From positions 668,560 to 732,559 of the forward strand of contig JAXHNR010000001.1 in NCBI GenBank assembly GCA_034520215.1: a DNA stretch of 64,000 nucleotides, given 5' to 3'. The DNA is from Candidatus Krumholzibacteriota bacterium. Lineage in GTDB: Bacteria > Krumholzibacteriota > Krumholzibacteriia > Krumholzibacteriales > WJIX01. A program made the position numbers and the translations under genes. The notes beneath the pieces are model-generated. The model was not told the DNA's origin. It saw only the letters and a program-made list of their open reading frames with translations, and searched no databases. Below, piece by piece: positions 16,016 through 25,814 of this stretch (positions are counted from its first letter, which is position 1; each line of letters opens with the position of its first letter).

Positions 16016-17074
16016 ATGGCAAAATCAAATAATAAAGATAAGAAAAAAGGGAAGGAAAAGGCAATAGGACTTGCCGTTAATCAGATTGAGAAGCAATTCG
16101 GGCAGGGATCTATTATGCTGCTTGGTTCCGATAAGAGTGTTGTAGAGGTAAATAGTATTTCCACGGGAAGCCTGGCTCTGGATATAGCTCTGGGGGTGGG
16201 GGGCGTTCCGCGCGGCAGGATAATAGAGATATATGGGCCGGAGGGGTCCGGGAAAACAACCCTCGCGAGTTCGATTGTCGCTAACGCCCAGAGCAAGGGT
16301 GGTGTGGCGGCCTATATTGACGCTGAACACGCGCTTGACATAAATTTCACAAGAAAGATCGGTGTCGATGTAGATGAGCTCCTTGTATCACAGCCGGATA
16401 CAGGGGAAGAGGCTCTCGAAATCGCCGAGGTTCTCATACGGAGCGCCGCGCTGGACGTAGTAGTTATCGATTCTGTCGCGGCTCTTGTTCCCTCCGCCGA
16501 AATAGAGGGGCAGATGGGGGATTCTCATGTTGGGCTGCAGGCGCGTTTGATGTCCCAAGCTCTCAGGAAAATCGCCGGAGCTGTGTCAAAATCGAAAACA
16601 TGTGTTATATTCACGAATCAAATAAGAATGAAAATTGGTGTTATGTTCGGTAATCCGGAAACAACAAGCGGTGGTAACGCGCTCAAGTTTTACAGCACTG
16701 TTCGTATGGATATCCGGCGTATAGGAAAGATAAAAGACAGAGATGTTATAATCGGAAACAACACAAGAGTAAAAGTTGTAAAGAATAAGGTTGCTCCCCC
16801 CTTCCGGCAGGCTGAGTTTGAAATTCTCTTCAGCCAGGGGATAAGCAAGGAAAGCGATTTGATAGAACTTGGCGTTGAATCTGATATTGTAACCAAGATG
16901 GGAAGCTGGTATTCTTACGGTGATACCAGACTGGGTCAGGGGAAAGAAAACGCCAGAGTTTTCCTTATAGATAATCCCGATATTAGCAATGAGATAGAAG
17001 AGAAGATACGTGTTCATTATGGTCTCGAAGTGTCTCCTGAAGGGTTAAAATCGGAAAATGAAACCGGCAAGTGA
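16016..17074 (+). CDS. recA: Recombinase A
   Basis: A 352-residue RecA. Motifs: Walker A GPEGSGKT (74-81), catalytic Glu104 in [15 protein letters not shown] for Walker [19 protein letters not shown], and L2-loop segment [16 protein letters not shown]. It promotes strand exchange and LexA-type cleavage. ATG 16016 is preceded by GTGGGAGG at six bases; the GTG at 16010 directly abuts that site and is a less likely start. The 3' end overlaps recX by 17 bases. Confidence 0.98.
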   Translation: MAKSNNKDKKKGKEKAIGLAVNQIEKQFGQGSIMLLGSDKSVVEVNSISTGSLALDIALGVGGVPRGRIIEIYGPEGSGKTTLASSIVANAQSKGGVAAYIDAEHALDINFTRKIGVDVDELLVSQPDTGEEALEIAEVLIRSAALDVVVIDSVAALVPSAEIEGQMGDSHVGLQARLMSQALRKIAGAVSKSKTCVIFTNQIRMKIGVMFGNPETTSGGNALKFYSTVRMDIRRIGKIKDRDVIIGNNTRVKVVKNKVAPPFRQAEFEILFSQGISKESDLIELGVESDIVTKMGSWYSYGDTRLGQGKENARVFLIDNPDISNEIEEKIRVHYGLEVSPEGLKSENETGK

Positions 17075-17711
17075 TGATCAAAAGGTAGTAAATATATCAC
17101 GTAAAGCCGGCGGATTAAGGATAATCGAAATTTCTTCCGGCAAGAGATTTCTGGCAGTAAAAAATAATAAGACGGAGCATCTCATGACAACGGGGTTGGT
17201 ATTGGGGGAGAAGGAGATTGATCTGCTGGAAGGAGAATTTGCCGAAGAGGCTGCTATGCGCCTCGCCAAGAATCTTCTTGCCAGGCGTGAGAGGACCAAA
17301 TGGGAAATTCGTGATTCTCTTGTAAGGGAGGGTATAAATAAAGAGCAAATAGTTGATCGCACAATCGAGAAATTAAAAGAGCATGGTTATCTCGATGACC
17401 GAAGGTTCACGTCCAATTTTATCAGCTACAGGATGAAGCGCCGGCCTTCCGGCCCTCACTTTCTAAAACGAAAATTACTTGCGGTGGGTGTTGATTCTCG
17501 TATTATTGAAGATGAAATAGATCTTTTCTTTAAAGGCAGGGAAGAGATGGACGTTGCGGTAGATCTTGTTCTCGGAAGGTTCTCGGCTGAAATAGAAAGA
17601 GGTAAGCTGGTCAGGAGAGTGAACTCTTTTCTAAGACGCCGGGGTTTCACAAGTGAAGTAATTAATACTATTTGTTCCAGGTTAGCGAGAAGAGAAATGT
17701 TGACTGGTTGA
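17058..17711 (+). CDS. recX: Regulatory protein RecX
   Basis: A 217-residue helical protein of the RecX family that modulates RecA filaments. It has the three-helix repeats: [40 protein letters not shown] and [21 protein letters not shown]. An N-terminal ~60-residue beta-rich extension ([21 protein letters not shown]) precedes them, similar to that of Gram-positive RecX. It starts 17 bases inside recA, so its translation is probably coupled to recA, which would keep the two proteins in fixed ratio. It is followed within eight bases by alaS. Confidence 0.92.
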   Translation: MKPASDDQKVVNISRKAGGLRIIEISSGKRFLAVKNNKTEHLMTTGLVLGEKEIDLLEGEFAEEAAMRLAKNLLARRERTKWEIRDSLVREGINKEQIVDRTIEKLKEHGYLDDRRFTSNFISYRMKRRPSGPHFLKRKLLAVGVDSRIIEDEIDLFFKGREEMDVAVDLVLGRFSAEIERGKLVRRVNSFLRRRGFTSEVINTICSRLARREMLTG

Positions 17712-17718
17712 GGTGGAT

Positions 17719-20391
17719 ATGAAGAGAAAATCGGCTCATGAGATCAGACGGACATATATCGATTTTTTTGTGAATAAAAATCATACCGAAGTTCCGAGTG
17801 CTTCTCTGGCTCCCAAAAATGACCCAACTCTTCTTTTTACTTCCGCAGGCATGGTTCAATTCAAGGATAAGTATATTGATACTGATGGATTGGAATACAA
17901 GAGAGCGGTAAGTGTTCAGAAATGCTTAAGAGCGGGCGACCTTGAAAACGTCGGGAAAACGCTTAGACATCATACATTCTTCGAGATGCTTGGAAACTTC
18001 AGTTTTGGTGATTATTTCAAACGTGATGCTATTCTCTGGGCCTGGGAGTTTGTGGTCGAAGTTCTGCAGCTTCCGGCTGATAGAATTTATATCAGTATTT
18101 TTAATGATGATGAAGATGCTTTCAATATGTGGAATAAAGAGGTTGGCATTTCTGATGACAGGATATTCAGATTGGGAAAAGAGGACAATTTTTGGGGGCC
18201 TGTCGGCGAAACGGGGATTTGCGGTCCATGTTCGGAACTTTATTATGACAGCGGCGAGAAAAATGGCTGCGGCAGAGAAGATTGTGCTCCGGGATGTGAT
18301 TGCGACAGGTATATTGAATTCTGGAATCTGGTCTTCCCGCAGTACTGGCTTGAAAAATCGGGGGAGTATAAGCTGCTCGAAAAACCAGGCATTGATACGG
18401 GGTTGGGGCTTGAAAGGATGGCGACAATTCTGCAGGGTGTTGAGGATAATTTTCATACTGATCTTTTCAAACCAATAGTTGAAAGAATTATTAGTATTCT
18501 ACCCTCTAACGCGCTGGGCGGCAGAGAGGATAGAATGTATGTAAATATGATAGCGGATCATGTGAGGGCTCTCACTTTCGCGCTCGCGGAAGGAATCTAT
18601 CCCTCAAATGAAGGGCGGGGATATTTAATCAGACGCGTATTAAGAAAAGCCCTTACCCGAATGTATATGTTCGGTATTGAGAAACCATGTCTCTACAAGA
18701 TTGTCGATCCTGTTGTTGAAATAATGAAAGAGGATTACCCCGAACTTGACAGCAGGTATTCAGAAGTCAAAAAAGTGCTCCGTTCAGGGGAGGAATCTTT
18801 CTTCAGAACGCTTATTTCGGGAAGGGAGAGGTTTTTATCCATTATTGAAGAGGTTAAGGACAAGGGAGGAAAATACTTAGATGGAGACGATGTGTTTCTT
18901 CTTTACGACACTCATGGTTTTCCTCTTGAATTAATGAAACCTCTTGCCGGTGAAGCAGGCGTTGAGATTGATGAAGAGGGGTTTAATAAAGAGATGGAGA
19001 GACAGAAAATGAAAGCGCGGGAAGGTAGTTCTTTCAGTGCCGCACCCGATGAGAAGATTCATATGGAAGAAGTCACAAACGGTAAAAGCTCGGCGTTTAC
19101 CGGCTACGAAAGCTTGTCTGAACGCGCTGTTCTCAGGAAATTCGGGGAAGTTCCTAAAGAAGCCGTAGAAAATATTGCCTGGAGTAGTAAGGAGGGGACC
19201 GCGTATGAGCTCATCTTCGATAAAACGCCGTTCTACGCGATTTCTGGAGGTCAGGTCTCAGATAGGGGTTGGATAAGTTTTGATGATACTAAGTTTGAAG
19301 TAAAAAATGTTTTCTACAGGAACAACGAAATTGTTCATCTTGTAGAATCTTCTCGGAAGTCGGGGGGAATCGACATAGCCGGTTTATCTAAGAATGCGGC
19401 TCTCCTGGAAGTTGATAGAGAACTCAGGACCGCTACAGAAGCAAATCACACATCCACTCATCTTCTTCACGCTGCTCTGAAAGAGGTGTTAGGGGAACAT
19501 ATAGCACAAGCTGGTTCTTTTGTTTCCGAGGACAGGCTCCGCTTCGATTTTAATCATTTTGAGGCGATATCCCCGGAACAGAAAGAACGGATTGAATTTA
19601 GAATTAATGCCTGGATAAGAGAATCTATTGATGTAAAAACAGAGATTATGAGTTACAAGAAGGCGGTAAAGAATGGCGCAACGGCTTTATTTGATGAGAA
19701 ATACGGCAATAAAGTACGTGTAGTAAAGATTAAAGGAGTTTCAGCTGAATTATGCGGAGGAACTCATGCCGATTCCACTGGAAACATTGGTCTTTTTCTT
19801 ATTGTTAATCAGAGCAGTATAGCAGCTGGAGTAAGGCGTATAGAAGCGGTTACAGGTAGCGCGGCCCTTGAGTACGTAAGAGGTTATATTTCTGATGTCG
19901 AAGAAACCGCCGTGTTGCTTAAAACACCCAGGGACGAAATCGCGCAAAAAATCAGATTCCTTATCGATGAGAACGATAAATTGAAAAGGAGAATCAAGGA
20001 ACTTCAGCGGGGGGATATCAACAATAGAATAAATCAAATTATAGAAAGCTCAGAAAAGATAGATAATGTGATTTTAGCCACCGGCAGAATAGACGTTGAC
20101 GAAATGGCGGCTTTAAGAGCTCAAGCGGATCTATTCAGAAAAAGTGTGGGGAGCGGTATTGCCGTTTTGTCGATGTCCCCCGGCGAAAAACTTCATTTCA
20201 TAGTGGTTGTAACTGATGATCTTGTTGAAAGGGGAGTTGGGGCAAATATTATTGTGGACAGGTTGAAAGATATATCAGGCGGTGGTGGTGGTGGAAGGAA
20301 ACACCTCGCGCAGCTTGGTACGAAAAAAATAGGAAAAGAAAAAGATGTCTTTAAAGCTCTGGCTCCGATAGCACGGGATATTCTGTCATGA
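17719..20391 (+). CDS. alaS: Alanyl-tRNA synthetase
   Basis: An 890-residue class II synthetase of full length. N-terminal aminoacylation core starts MKRKSAHEIRRTYIDFF and has FTSAGMVQFKD (motif 1 region). The editing domain carries the zinc/editing residues H577-x3-H581 (HTSTH) and C679-x3-H683 (CGGTH). The C-Ala domain ends in a GGGGGG-rich stretch (SGGGGGGRKHLAQLG). I use ATG 17719; a GTG six bases earlier is also in frame. The recA-recX-alaS order is common across bacteria. A natural partner, tRNA-Ala(CGC), is at 9216. Confidence 0.97.
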   Translation: MKRKSAHEIRRTYIDFFVNKNHTEVPSASLAPKNDPTLLFTSAGMVQFKDKYIDTDGLEYKRAVSVQKCLRAGDLENVGKTLRHHTFFEMLGNFSFGDYFKRDAILWAWEFVVEVLQLPADRIYISIFNDDEDAFNMWNKEVGISDDRIFRLGKEDNFWGPVGETGICGPCSELYYDSGEKNGCGREDCAPGCDCDRYIEFWNLVFPQYWLEKSGEYKLLEKPGIDTGLGLERMATILQGVEDNFHTDLFKPIVERIISILPSNALGGREDRMYVNMIADHVRALTFALAEGIYPSNEGRGYLIRRVLRKALTRMYMFGIEKPCLYKIVDPVVEIMKEDYPELDSRYSEVKKVLRSGEESFFRTLISGRERFLSIIEEVKDKGGKYLDGDDVFLLYDTHGFPLELMKPLAGEAGVEIDEEGFNKEMERQKMKAREGSSFSAAPDEKIHMEEVTNGKSSAFTGYESLSERAVLRKFGEVPKEAVENIAWSSKEGTAYELIFDKTPFYAISGGQVSDRGWISFDDTKFEVKNVFYRNNEIVHLVESSRKSGGIDIAGLSKNAALLEVDRELRTATEANHTSTHLLHAALKEVLGEHIAQAGSFVSEDRLRFDFNHFEAISPEQKERIEFRINAWIRESIDVKTEIMSYKKAVKNGATALFDEKYGNKVRVVKIKGVSAELCGGTHADSTGNIGLFLIVNQSSIAAGVRRIEAVTGSAALEYVRGYISDVEETAVLLKTPRDEIAQKIRFLIDENDKLKRRIKELQRGDINNRINQIIESSEKIDNVILATGRIDVDEMAALRAQADLFRKSVGSGIAVLSMSPGEKLHFIVVVTDDLVERGVGANIIVDRLKDISGGGGGGRKHLAQLGTKKIGKEKDVFKALAPIARDILS

Positions 20392-20406
20392 GTAAGAAGG
20401 GAAATC

Positions 20407-21882
20407 ATGAATAGGATACAGGTTAAATTTTCTTTTTTTCTTATTATCGCTCTATCCCTGTTTATTCTTTGCCCTGTTTACGCTCAGATCGATACCGGCA
20501 ATTATGACTATAACAGGGATAAGAATGTAAAGAGTTTTTTGACCAGGGACAGGAGAGCAAAGGATAATACGGGATTTCTTGCTGAATTGCCTAAGTTAAG
20601 CAGGCCAGTTGACCCCGACACGTATATTCTCGGTCCGTACGACAGGTTGTTGATTAGTATAACGGGAACCGAGACAAGGTCTTTTGATATTATGGTCCTT
20701 CCGGAAGGCAATGTGTATCTCCCAGGCATTGGTTCTGTCCGCGCGGATGGTATTTCTCTTTCTGAATTTCACACCAGAGTCCTGGCAAAAGCCCTGGAGG
20801 TTTTCCATGATATTGAACTTCATTCCTTACTTCTTTCACCCAGGATATTCAAGGTCTTTGTTTCGGGTGAAGTGAACAATCCGGGTATGGTAGAGGTTAG
20901 CGCCGTTGAATGTGTATCGGAAGCGGTAAAGAAGGCCGGCGACATAAATACCCATGGATCGAGCCGGCGAGTTGTGCTGCATAGAAATGGAGAAGTTACA
21001 GAAGTAGACCTTTTGAAAATATTGACAGGTGGTAATTTTGGAAATAATTTATTTCTTTCAAATGGAGATGCTATATATGTACCGCCGGCTGAAAGACATG
21101 TTACCGTCCACGGATGCATAAAGAAAGGCGGTACATACGAAATATTACCAGGCGAGTCGATAAAGGATCTTATCCAGCTCGCGGGTGGAATGAGCGGCGA
21201 GGCTGTGAGGGATTCAATCCTGCTGAGCCGTGTGGTTGCTGGAGATACTGTTTCTACTTCGAGTGTTGCCAGAGATGATTTTGATAAGAAATTAAAGGAT
21301 CTTGATATAATAAATATTCTCGACAGGTTCAGTACCGCCGACAGAGTGTTTGTTTTCGGCGCCGTGGAGAAAACGGGACGTTTCTACATCACTGAAGGGG
21401 AAAAATTATCGAGTCTTCTCGCGAGAGTAGGTAGTTTCAATAACAGCGCGGATCTTAGAGCTTCCTCGATAGAGAGGAAGAGCAAGGAGCACATGAAGGT
21501 AGATTTAACTAAATATATGTCACAGGACATTGAAACCGATATAAGACTCAAGGATGGTGATAAGCTTTTCGTCCCTTCAGTTAACACAATAATAGCTGTC
21601 GGCGGTGAAGTTCAGGCTCCCGGCAGTTTCGAATATCAGGGTGATCTGACAGTAGCGCATTATGTTGGCCTGGCGGGCGGGCCGACCGAGAACGGCAGTA
21701 TGAGCAGGATTGAAATTTATTCCACTGACGGGTCAGTAAGAGAATCCAGCAAAGACACGAGGCCCAACCGCGGGGATGTAATAATAGTCAAGAAATCAAA
21801 GAAACGTCTGATAGGGGAATTTGTCAATGGTGTAATAAGACTGGGAACTGTGGTTATTTCAGTCATCGTCCTTACAAGGTAG
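20407..21882 (+). CDS. Poly_export/SLBB domain protein for polysaccharide export
   Basis: A 491-residue secreted protein: signal peptide ending VYA-Q (about residue 26), then a Poly_export domain (DTYILGPYDRLLISITGTETRSF) followed by several SLBB repeats (IFKVFVSGEVNNPGMVEVS; HVTVHGCIKKGGTYEILPG; VFVFGAVEKTGRFYI; IIAVGGEVQAPGSFEY). Unlike Wza there is no lipobox cysteine, and the C-terminus has a hydrophobic segment after basic residues (LIGEFVNGVIRLGTVVISVIVLT) that could cross a membrane. In known systems such proteins form the periplasmic/outer-membrane channel for capsule or exopolysaccharide. gmhA follows after 11 bases. No chain-length (Wzc) gene stands beside it. Confidence 0.88.
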   Translation: MNRIQVKFSFFLIIALSLFILCPVYAQIDTGNYDYNRDKNVKSFLTRDRRAKDNTGFLAELPKLSRPVDPDTYILGPYDRLLISITGTETRSFDIMVLPEGNVYLPGIGSVRADGISLSEFHTRVLAKALEVFHDIELHSLLLSPRIFKVFVSGEVNNPGMVEVSAVECVSEAVKKAGDINTHGSSRRVVLHRNGEVTEVDLLKILTGGNFGNNLFLSNGDAIYVPPAERHVTVHGCIKKGGTYEILPGESIKDLIQLAGGMSGEAVRDSILLSRVVAGDTVSTSSVARDDFDKKLKDLDIINILDRFSTADRVFVFGAVEKTGRFYITEGEKLSSLLARVGSFNNSADLRASSIERKSKEHMKVDLTKYMSQDIETDIRLKDGDKLFVPSVNTIIAVGGEVQAPGSFEYQGDLTVAHYVGLAGGPTENGSMSRIEIYSTDGSVRESSKDTRPNRGDVIIVKKSKKRLIGEFVNGVIRLGTVVISVIVLTR

Positions 21883-21893
21883 GATGGATCATA

Positions 21894-22490
21894 ATGCGGG
21901 ATAGATTTATCGAGCAAGTGAAATCGGAGATAGATCAACTCTATCAGATACTGCGGGTTTTTCCTGAAGGTCAGATTGCTGTAATTGTGAAAATGGCAGA
22001 AATTATGGCATCCGCGATTATTAAGGGTGGTGTTATTTTTACTTGCGGGAATGGAGGAAGCGCTGCTGACGCTCAGCATATTGCCGGTGAACTGGTAGGC
22101 AGATTTCGCCGTAAGAAATTAAAGGGTTACAAAGCTGCAGCTCTTACGACTAACAGCTCTATTGTTACAGCTCTTGCCAACGACTACTCCTATGATGAAA
22201 TATTTTCCAAACAGATCGAAAGCAGGGGGTGTAAAGGTGATATACTGCTTTCTCTATCAACGAGCGGCAACTCAGCCAATACCGTTAAAGCGGCTATAGA
22301 AGCTGATAGTTTAGGTATGAATTCATTTGCTTTTGTGGGGAGGGAAAAGGGGCGGCTTGGTGAAGTTTGTCATTATTTTCTTTCCGTTCCTCATGATGAC
22401 TTCGCGAGAATTCAGGAAGTACATATGTTAATGGGTCATATTCTGTGCGGTCTTGTTGAAGATATGGTCGTTTCTGAGAGCGGGGCGTAA
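21894..22490 (+). CDS. gmhA: Sedoheptulose-7-phosphate isomerase
   Basis: A 198-residue SIS-domain enzyme with the GmhA signature CGNGGSAADAQH (51-62) followed by ELVGRFRRKK, and a second SIS loop LSLSTSGNSANTVKA. It converts sedoheptulose 7-phosphate to D-glycero-D-manno-heptose 7-phosphate, the first step of ADP- or GDP-heptose synthesis. It sits 11 bases after the SLBB export gene, pointing to heptose in an exported glycan or LPS core. The rest of the heptose pathway (hldE, gmhB) is not in the window. Confidence 0.92.
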   Translation: MRDRFIEQVKSEIDQLYQILRVFPEGQIAVIVKMAEIMASAIIKGGVIFTCGNGGSAADAQHIAGELVGRFRRKKLKGYKAAALTTNSSIVTALANDYSYDEIFSKQIESRGCKGDILLSLSTSGNSANTVKAAIEADSLGMNSFAFVGREKGRLGEVCHYFLSVPHDDFARIQEVHMLMGHILCGLVEDMVVSESGA

Positions 22491-22612
22491 ATCTTGTAAC
22501 ATCTTTCTATAAAAATTTTATGTTGATTGAATAAACGGCGGAATTTAAGTATATCCTATTATTATTGTTGTCTATATGAACTTATCTTCTGCCGCTGCCG
22601 CAATAATTTAGC

Positions 22613-22640
22613 TTGATTTTTTGATATTCTTGAGTATATA
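22613..22640 (+). promoter_or_regulatory. Promoter candidate for the beta-propeller gene
   Basis: -35 TTGATT (22613-22618), 16-base spacer and -10 TATATA (22635-22640), in a 230-base non-coding AT-rich gap, about 80 bases before the ATG at 22721. Confidence 0.5.
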
Positions 22641-22720
22641 TAAGATGAGGTATTGAGTAGTATATATAGTCTTTTTTTGATCGACCATTGAGCACAAGAC
22701 CTGATTTTTAAGGAGGAAAC

Positions 22721-24742
22721 ATGACTAAGTATTTAACTTATATAACGGCGATTATATTGTTTTTGTCTGTTGCTGTTTCAGTATCTTCCGCGGAGACTGC
22801 ACAAAAGGTATATTCCGAGGATTTTACCTCCGGAGAATACTGTGACATCGAAAATACGACGGCCTCCTGGGATTCTCTGCGCGGTGAGATCAAACTGCCC
22901 CTTTACGAAATTAGCCTGATTGGGGGATATAGCACTTTCGATGCTTCATGGGGAATCGAGATAGAAGGTGACAGTGCTTATGTAGCTGATGGATTCGGCG
23001 GCGTCTTGCTTTATAATATAAGTGACCCGACAGATCTCGTATATGAAGGATACTATGAAACAGAAGGTGAAGTACACGGAGTGGATGTCGGGGAAGATCG
23101 CATATATGTAGCTGCGGGGGAGAAGGGATGGGACATCATAAACAAAAAATTTATATTTGCCTCTCCTTATTCAGGCGATAAACCTGAAAGGAATATACAG
23201 GACAGCTCGTCAATTCCTCAAGCAAGCGCGTTTGATTTCATTAATCCCGAGAGACATATTCTTAGTTCCGCAGGTCTTCAAAGTTTTGCTTTTGATATAC
23301 AAAAGGCCAGGGATTCGCTTATTGTGGTAGCATCCTGGGATTCAGTAAAAGTCATAAAGTTCAAAAGCATTGTTGATAGAAATCTTCCCAACCTCATTGA
23401 TGGAAAAGATACGCCGGGGGGCGCAATCGATTTTGATGTTGTTGGAAACAGGATTTTTGTTTCAAACCACACGAGCGGTCTTGAGATAATAGATTTTGAT
23501 AACTGTATTGATGTTGTTGGCAGCTGTGAAATTCCCGGATATTCATATGGTTTTGATATAGAGGGAAATTATCTATATATGGCTAACGATGAAGCCGGCA
23601 TGAGGGTTATAGATATAAGTAACGAAAAATCTCCCCATATCGTTGCTACATTTGATACTCCCGGGTATGCTGTTAACGTTGATGTTTCGGGAAATTATGC
23701 CTACGTTTCAGATTGGGAAGAGGGTGTTTTGGTAGTGGATATCAGTGATCCCACTATACCTGTTCTTGCAGGATCTTCTCCTTGCGAAACTGAGCTTGAG
23801 GGAGCTCTTAATTGGCCGTGGGATGTAAAAATCACTGGGAATTACGCCCTGGCCGCGAATCACGCGGGCGGGATTAAGGTTCTTCAGATAACGCCTGATT
23901 ATACCATGGATTTCTATCATACTCAGTCCCTTGCTGTAAACGCCGCGGAAGAGGCTGTCTCAAGTGTTAAAATTAATACAGTTCAGGAAGGTTCTGTAAC
24001 TTGGGAGATCAGCGCTGACGGCGGTGATAACTGGCAGGACATTAACCCGGATGACCAATGGCATAATCTCGTTTATCCCGGCAATCAATTGATATGGCGT
24101 TCCACTCATTCTTATCCGGGGGGCATGACGAAATCACCTTGCTCATTTCTTAATATTGAATGGGACAATCAGGTCCCGGCACTTCTGGCCAATTCCCCGG
24201 AAGTTTCATTAAAAGGATCTGCTATTGAGGTCGAGTGGTCTGTTTCCAGAATCAGCGATGAAATAAAGTTTATAGTATACCGTGGGCTTTATCCGGATGG
24301 CAATTTTGAGAAAATTTCTGTTGTTGACGCGGAAGATCGCCTGAAATATAAATTTATCGATGACCGGTGCGAAGATGGTGAAACTTATCATTATTCAGTA
24401 TACGCGCGGGAAAATAGTAAAGAGATATTCCTATTTGATACAAAGCCCATTACCATTCCTCCGGCCGTTTTATCACTTCATCAGAACAGGCCAAATCCGT
24501 TTAATCCTCTAACGACTATTGGATATAACCTCGCAGTGAAAAGCCGCGTTGTGCTTGATATTTATGATGTTTCGGGGCGTTTAATTAAACGGCTGGTTGA
24601 TGAAGTTAAGGACAGGGGACCTCACGAGGTTATATGGAATGGAAAGGATTCCAAAGGTCATACATTTGGATCCGGGGTGTATTTCTATACATTGAAAGCT
24701 GAAAATGGTAAAAAGACCAGGAAAATGGTTCTTTTGAAATAG
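22721..24742 (+). CDS. Secreted LVIVD-repeat beta-propeller with FlgD-like/T9SS-type C-terminal domain
   Basis: A 673-residue exported protein. A signal peptide (MTKYLTYITAIILFLSVAVS) ends near SSA-E (24). Then come repeated blades with LVIVD-type motifs, such as VDVGEDRIYVAA, VVGNRIFVSNHTSGLEIIDF, IEGNYLYMANDEAGMRVIDI and VSGNYAYVSDWEEGVLVVDI. A beta-rich middle part follows, and a C-terminal domain from about residue 583 beginning HQNRPNPFNPLTTIGYNL and ending GSGVYFYTLKAENGKKTRKM, the pattern of FlgD-Ig-like/type IX-type sorting domains seen in FCB bacteria. AAGGAGG precedes the ATG. The role is likely surface or secreted, with no known substrate. I see no T9SS machinery genes in the window. 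Confidence 0.85.
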   Translation: MTKYLTYITAIILFLSVAVSVSSAETAQKVYSEDFTSGEYCDIENTTASWDSLRGEIKLPLYEISLIGGYSTFDASWGIEIEGDSAYVADGFGGVLLYNISDPTDLVYEGYYETEGEVHGVDVGEDRIYVAAGEKGWDIINKKFIFASPYSGDKPERNIQDSSSIPQASAFDFINPERHILSSAGLQSFAFDIQKARDSLIVVASWDSVKVIKFKSIVDRNLPNLIDGKDTPGGAIDFDVVGNRIFVSNHTSGLEIIDFDNCIDVVGSCEIPGYSYGFDIEGNYLYMANDEAGMRVIDISNEKSPHIVATFDTPGYAVNVDVSGNYAYVSDWEEGVLVVDISDPTIPVLAGSSPCETELEGALNWPWDVKITGNYALAANHAGGIKVLQITPDYTMDFYHTQSLAVNAAEEAVSSVKINTVQEGSVTWEISADGGDNWQDINPDDQWHNLVYPGNQLIWRSTHSYPGGMTKSPCSFLNIEWDNQVPALLANSPEVSLKGSAIEVEWSVSRISDEIKFIVYRGLYPDGNFEKISVVDAEDRLKYKFIDDRCEDGETYHYSVYARENSKEIFLFDTKPITIPPAVLSLHQNRPNPFNPLTTIGYNLAVKSRVVLDIYDVSGRLIKRLVDEVKDRGPHEVIWNGKDSKGHTFGSGVYFYTLKAENGKKTRKMVLLK

Positions 24743-24905
24743 CAGAAGTATCTTTCGGGAAGAACATCTTATAAGTTTGGTCTTTTTGTCGGATGGATTC
24801 AAACCTTTACAACTAAATATTCAATGAATCTTCGAATAAGCGGATAGAAAATATTATAGCTTTGCGATCATGGAGTTATCTTAAGGGGGAAGGTTTTTAT
24901 TATTA

Positions 24906-25796
24906 ATGAGAAACGTAATTAATATAACAAGGAGTATGCGTCCGAAACAATGGACTAAAAACCTGGTCCTGTTCGCGGGTGTGGTTTTCGCGAAGGAGTT
25001 TTTGAACCCGTCTTTACTTCTTAGAAGTATCCTGGGATTTATCGTATTCTGCGTACTTTCGGGGATGATATATATCATTAATGATATATTCGACCGCAGG
25101 AAAGACAAAAAACACCCGGCAAAAAGAAACAGGCCAATTGCATCAGGTTCTCTTTCTGTAGTTCACGCGGTAATAATCTCGGTGACGGGAATAGTTGTTT
25201 TTACTGTCTTTGCAGTCTTCTTGGGTATGCAGTTTTTCGGATTTGCTTTAGCTTTTATTATAATAAATTTATTATATTCTCTGTTTTTAAGGGATATAGT
25301 GATAATTGATGTTCTAAGTATATCTTTCAGTTTTCTCGCAAGAGCGGGAGCCGGTGTTGCTGTACTCTTTCCCGTTCTTCCATCTATTCAGTTTTCTCCC
25401 TGGCTCTGGATGTGTACCTTGTTTCTTTCCTTATTTCTTGCTGTTTGTAAAAGGCGCAACGAATATATTGTTCTCGACAACGCCGCGGAACACAGAGGGT
25501 CGTTATCGTTCTACTCCGCTCACTTACTTGATCAGCTTGTAGGATTAACAGCTACAGCGACTTTGCTCTCTTATTCAATATATACTGTATGGCCGGGTAC
25601 TGTGTCTAAATTTGGCACAAATAATCTTGTTTTTACAATACCGTTTGTGATTTTTGGTATTATGAGATATCTCTATCTTGTTTACAACCGCATGAGGGGC
25701 GATGATCCATCCGCTGTACTCCTTACTGAGAAGCAGTTGATGATCGATGTTTTTCTGTGGTTTGCTGTTACTGTTATTATAATTTATTTCAGCTAA
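24906..25796 (+). CDS. UbiA-family prenyltransferase, decaprenyl-phosphate phosphoribosyltransferase-like
   Basis: A 296-residue membrane protein with about eight hydrophobic helices. It starts RSMRPKQWTKNLVLFAGVVF and has the catalytic aspartate motif NDIFDRRKDKKHP (59-71), then KRNRPIASG, and a second cytosolic loop. The wording of these motifs matches Rv3806c-type enzymes that transfer phosphoribose from PRPP to polyprenyl phosphate, the first step to polyprenyl-phosphoarabinose, better than it matches UbiA/MenA. PRPP is made by prs (27174). The gene is preceded by 163 bases after the propeller gene and is followed by ispE. The substrate assignment is an inference. Confidence 0.75.
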   Translation: MRNVINITRSMRPKQWTKNLVLFAGVVFAKEFLNPSLLLRSILGFIVFCVLSGMIYIINDIFDRRKDKKHPAKRNRPIASGSLSVVHAVIISVTGIVVFTVFAVFLGMQFFGFALAFIIINLLYSLFLRDIVIIDVLSISFSFLARAGAGVAVLFPVLPSIQFSPWLWMCTLFLSLFLAVCKRRNEYIVLDNAAEHRGSLSFYSAHLLDQLVGLTATATLLSYSIYTVWPGTVSKFGTNNLVFTIPFVIFGIMRYLYLVYNRMRGDDPSAVLLTEKQLMIDVFLWFAVTVIIIYFS

Positions 25797-25814
25797 ATAT
25801 GTTGAGGAGAGCAT

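Noticed and set aside
17926..18456. 176-codon minus-strand frame inside alaS
   Set aside because: It is antisense to a fully conserved alaS core and has no protein-like features.
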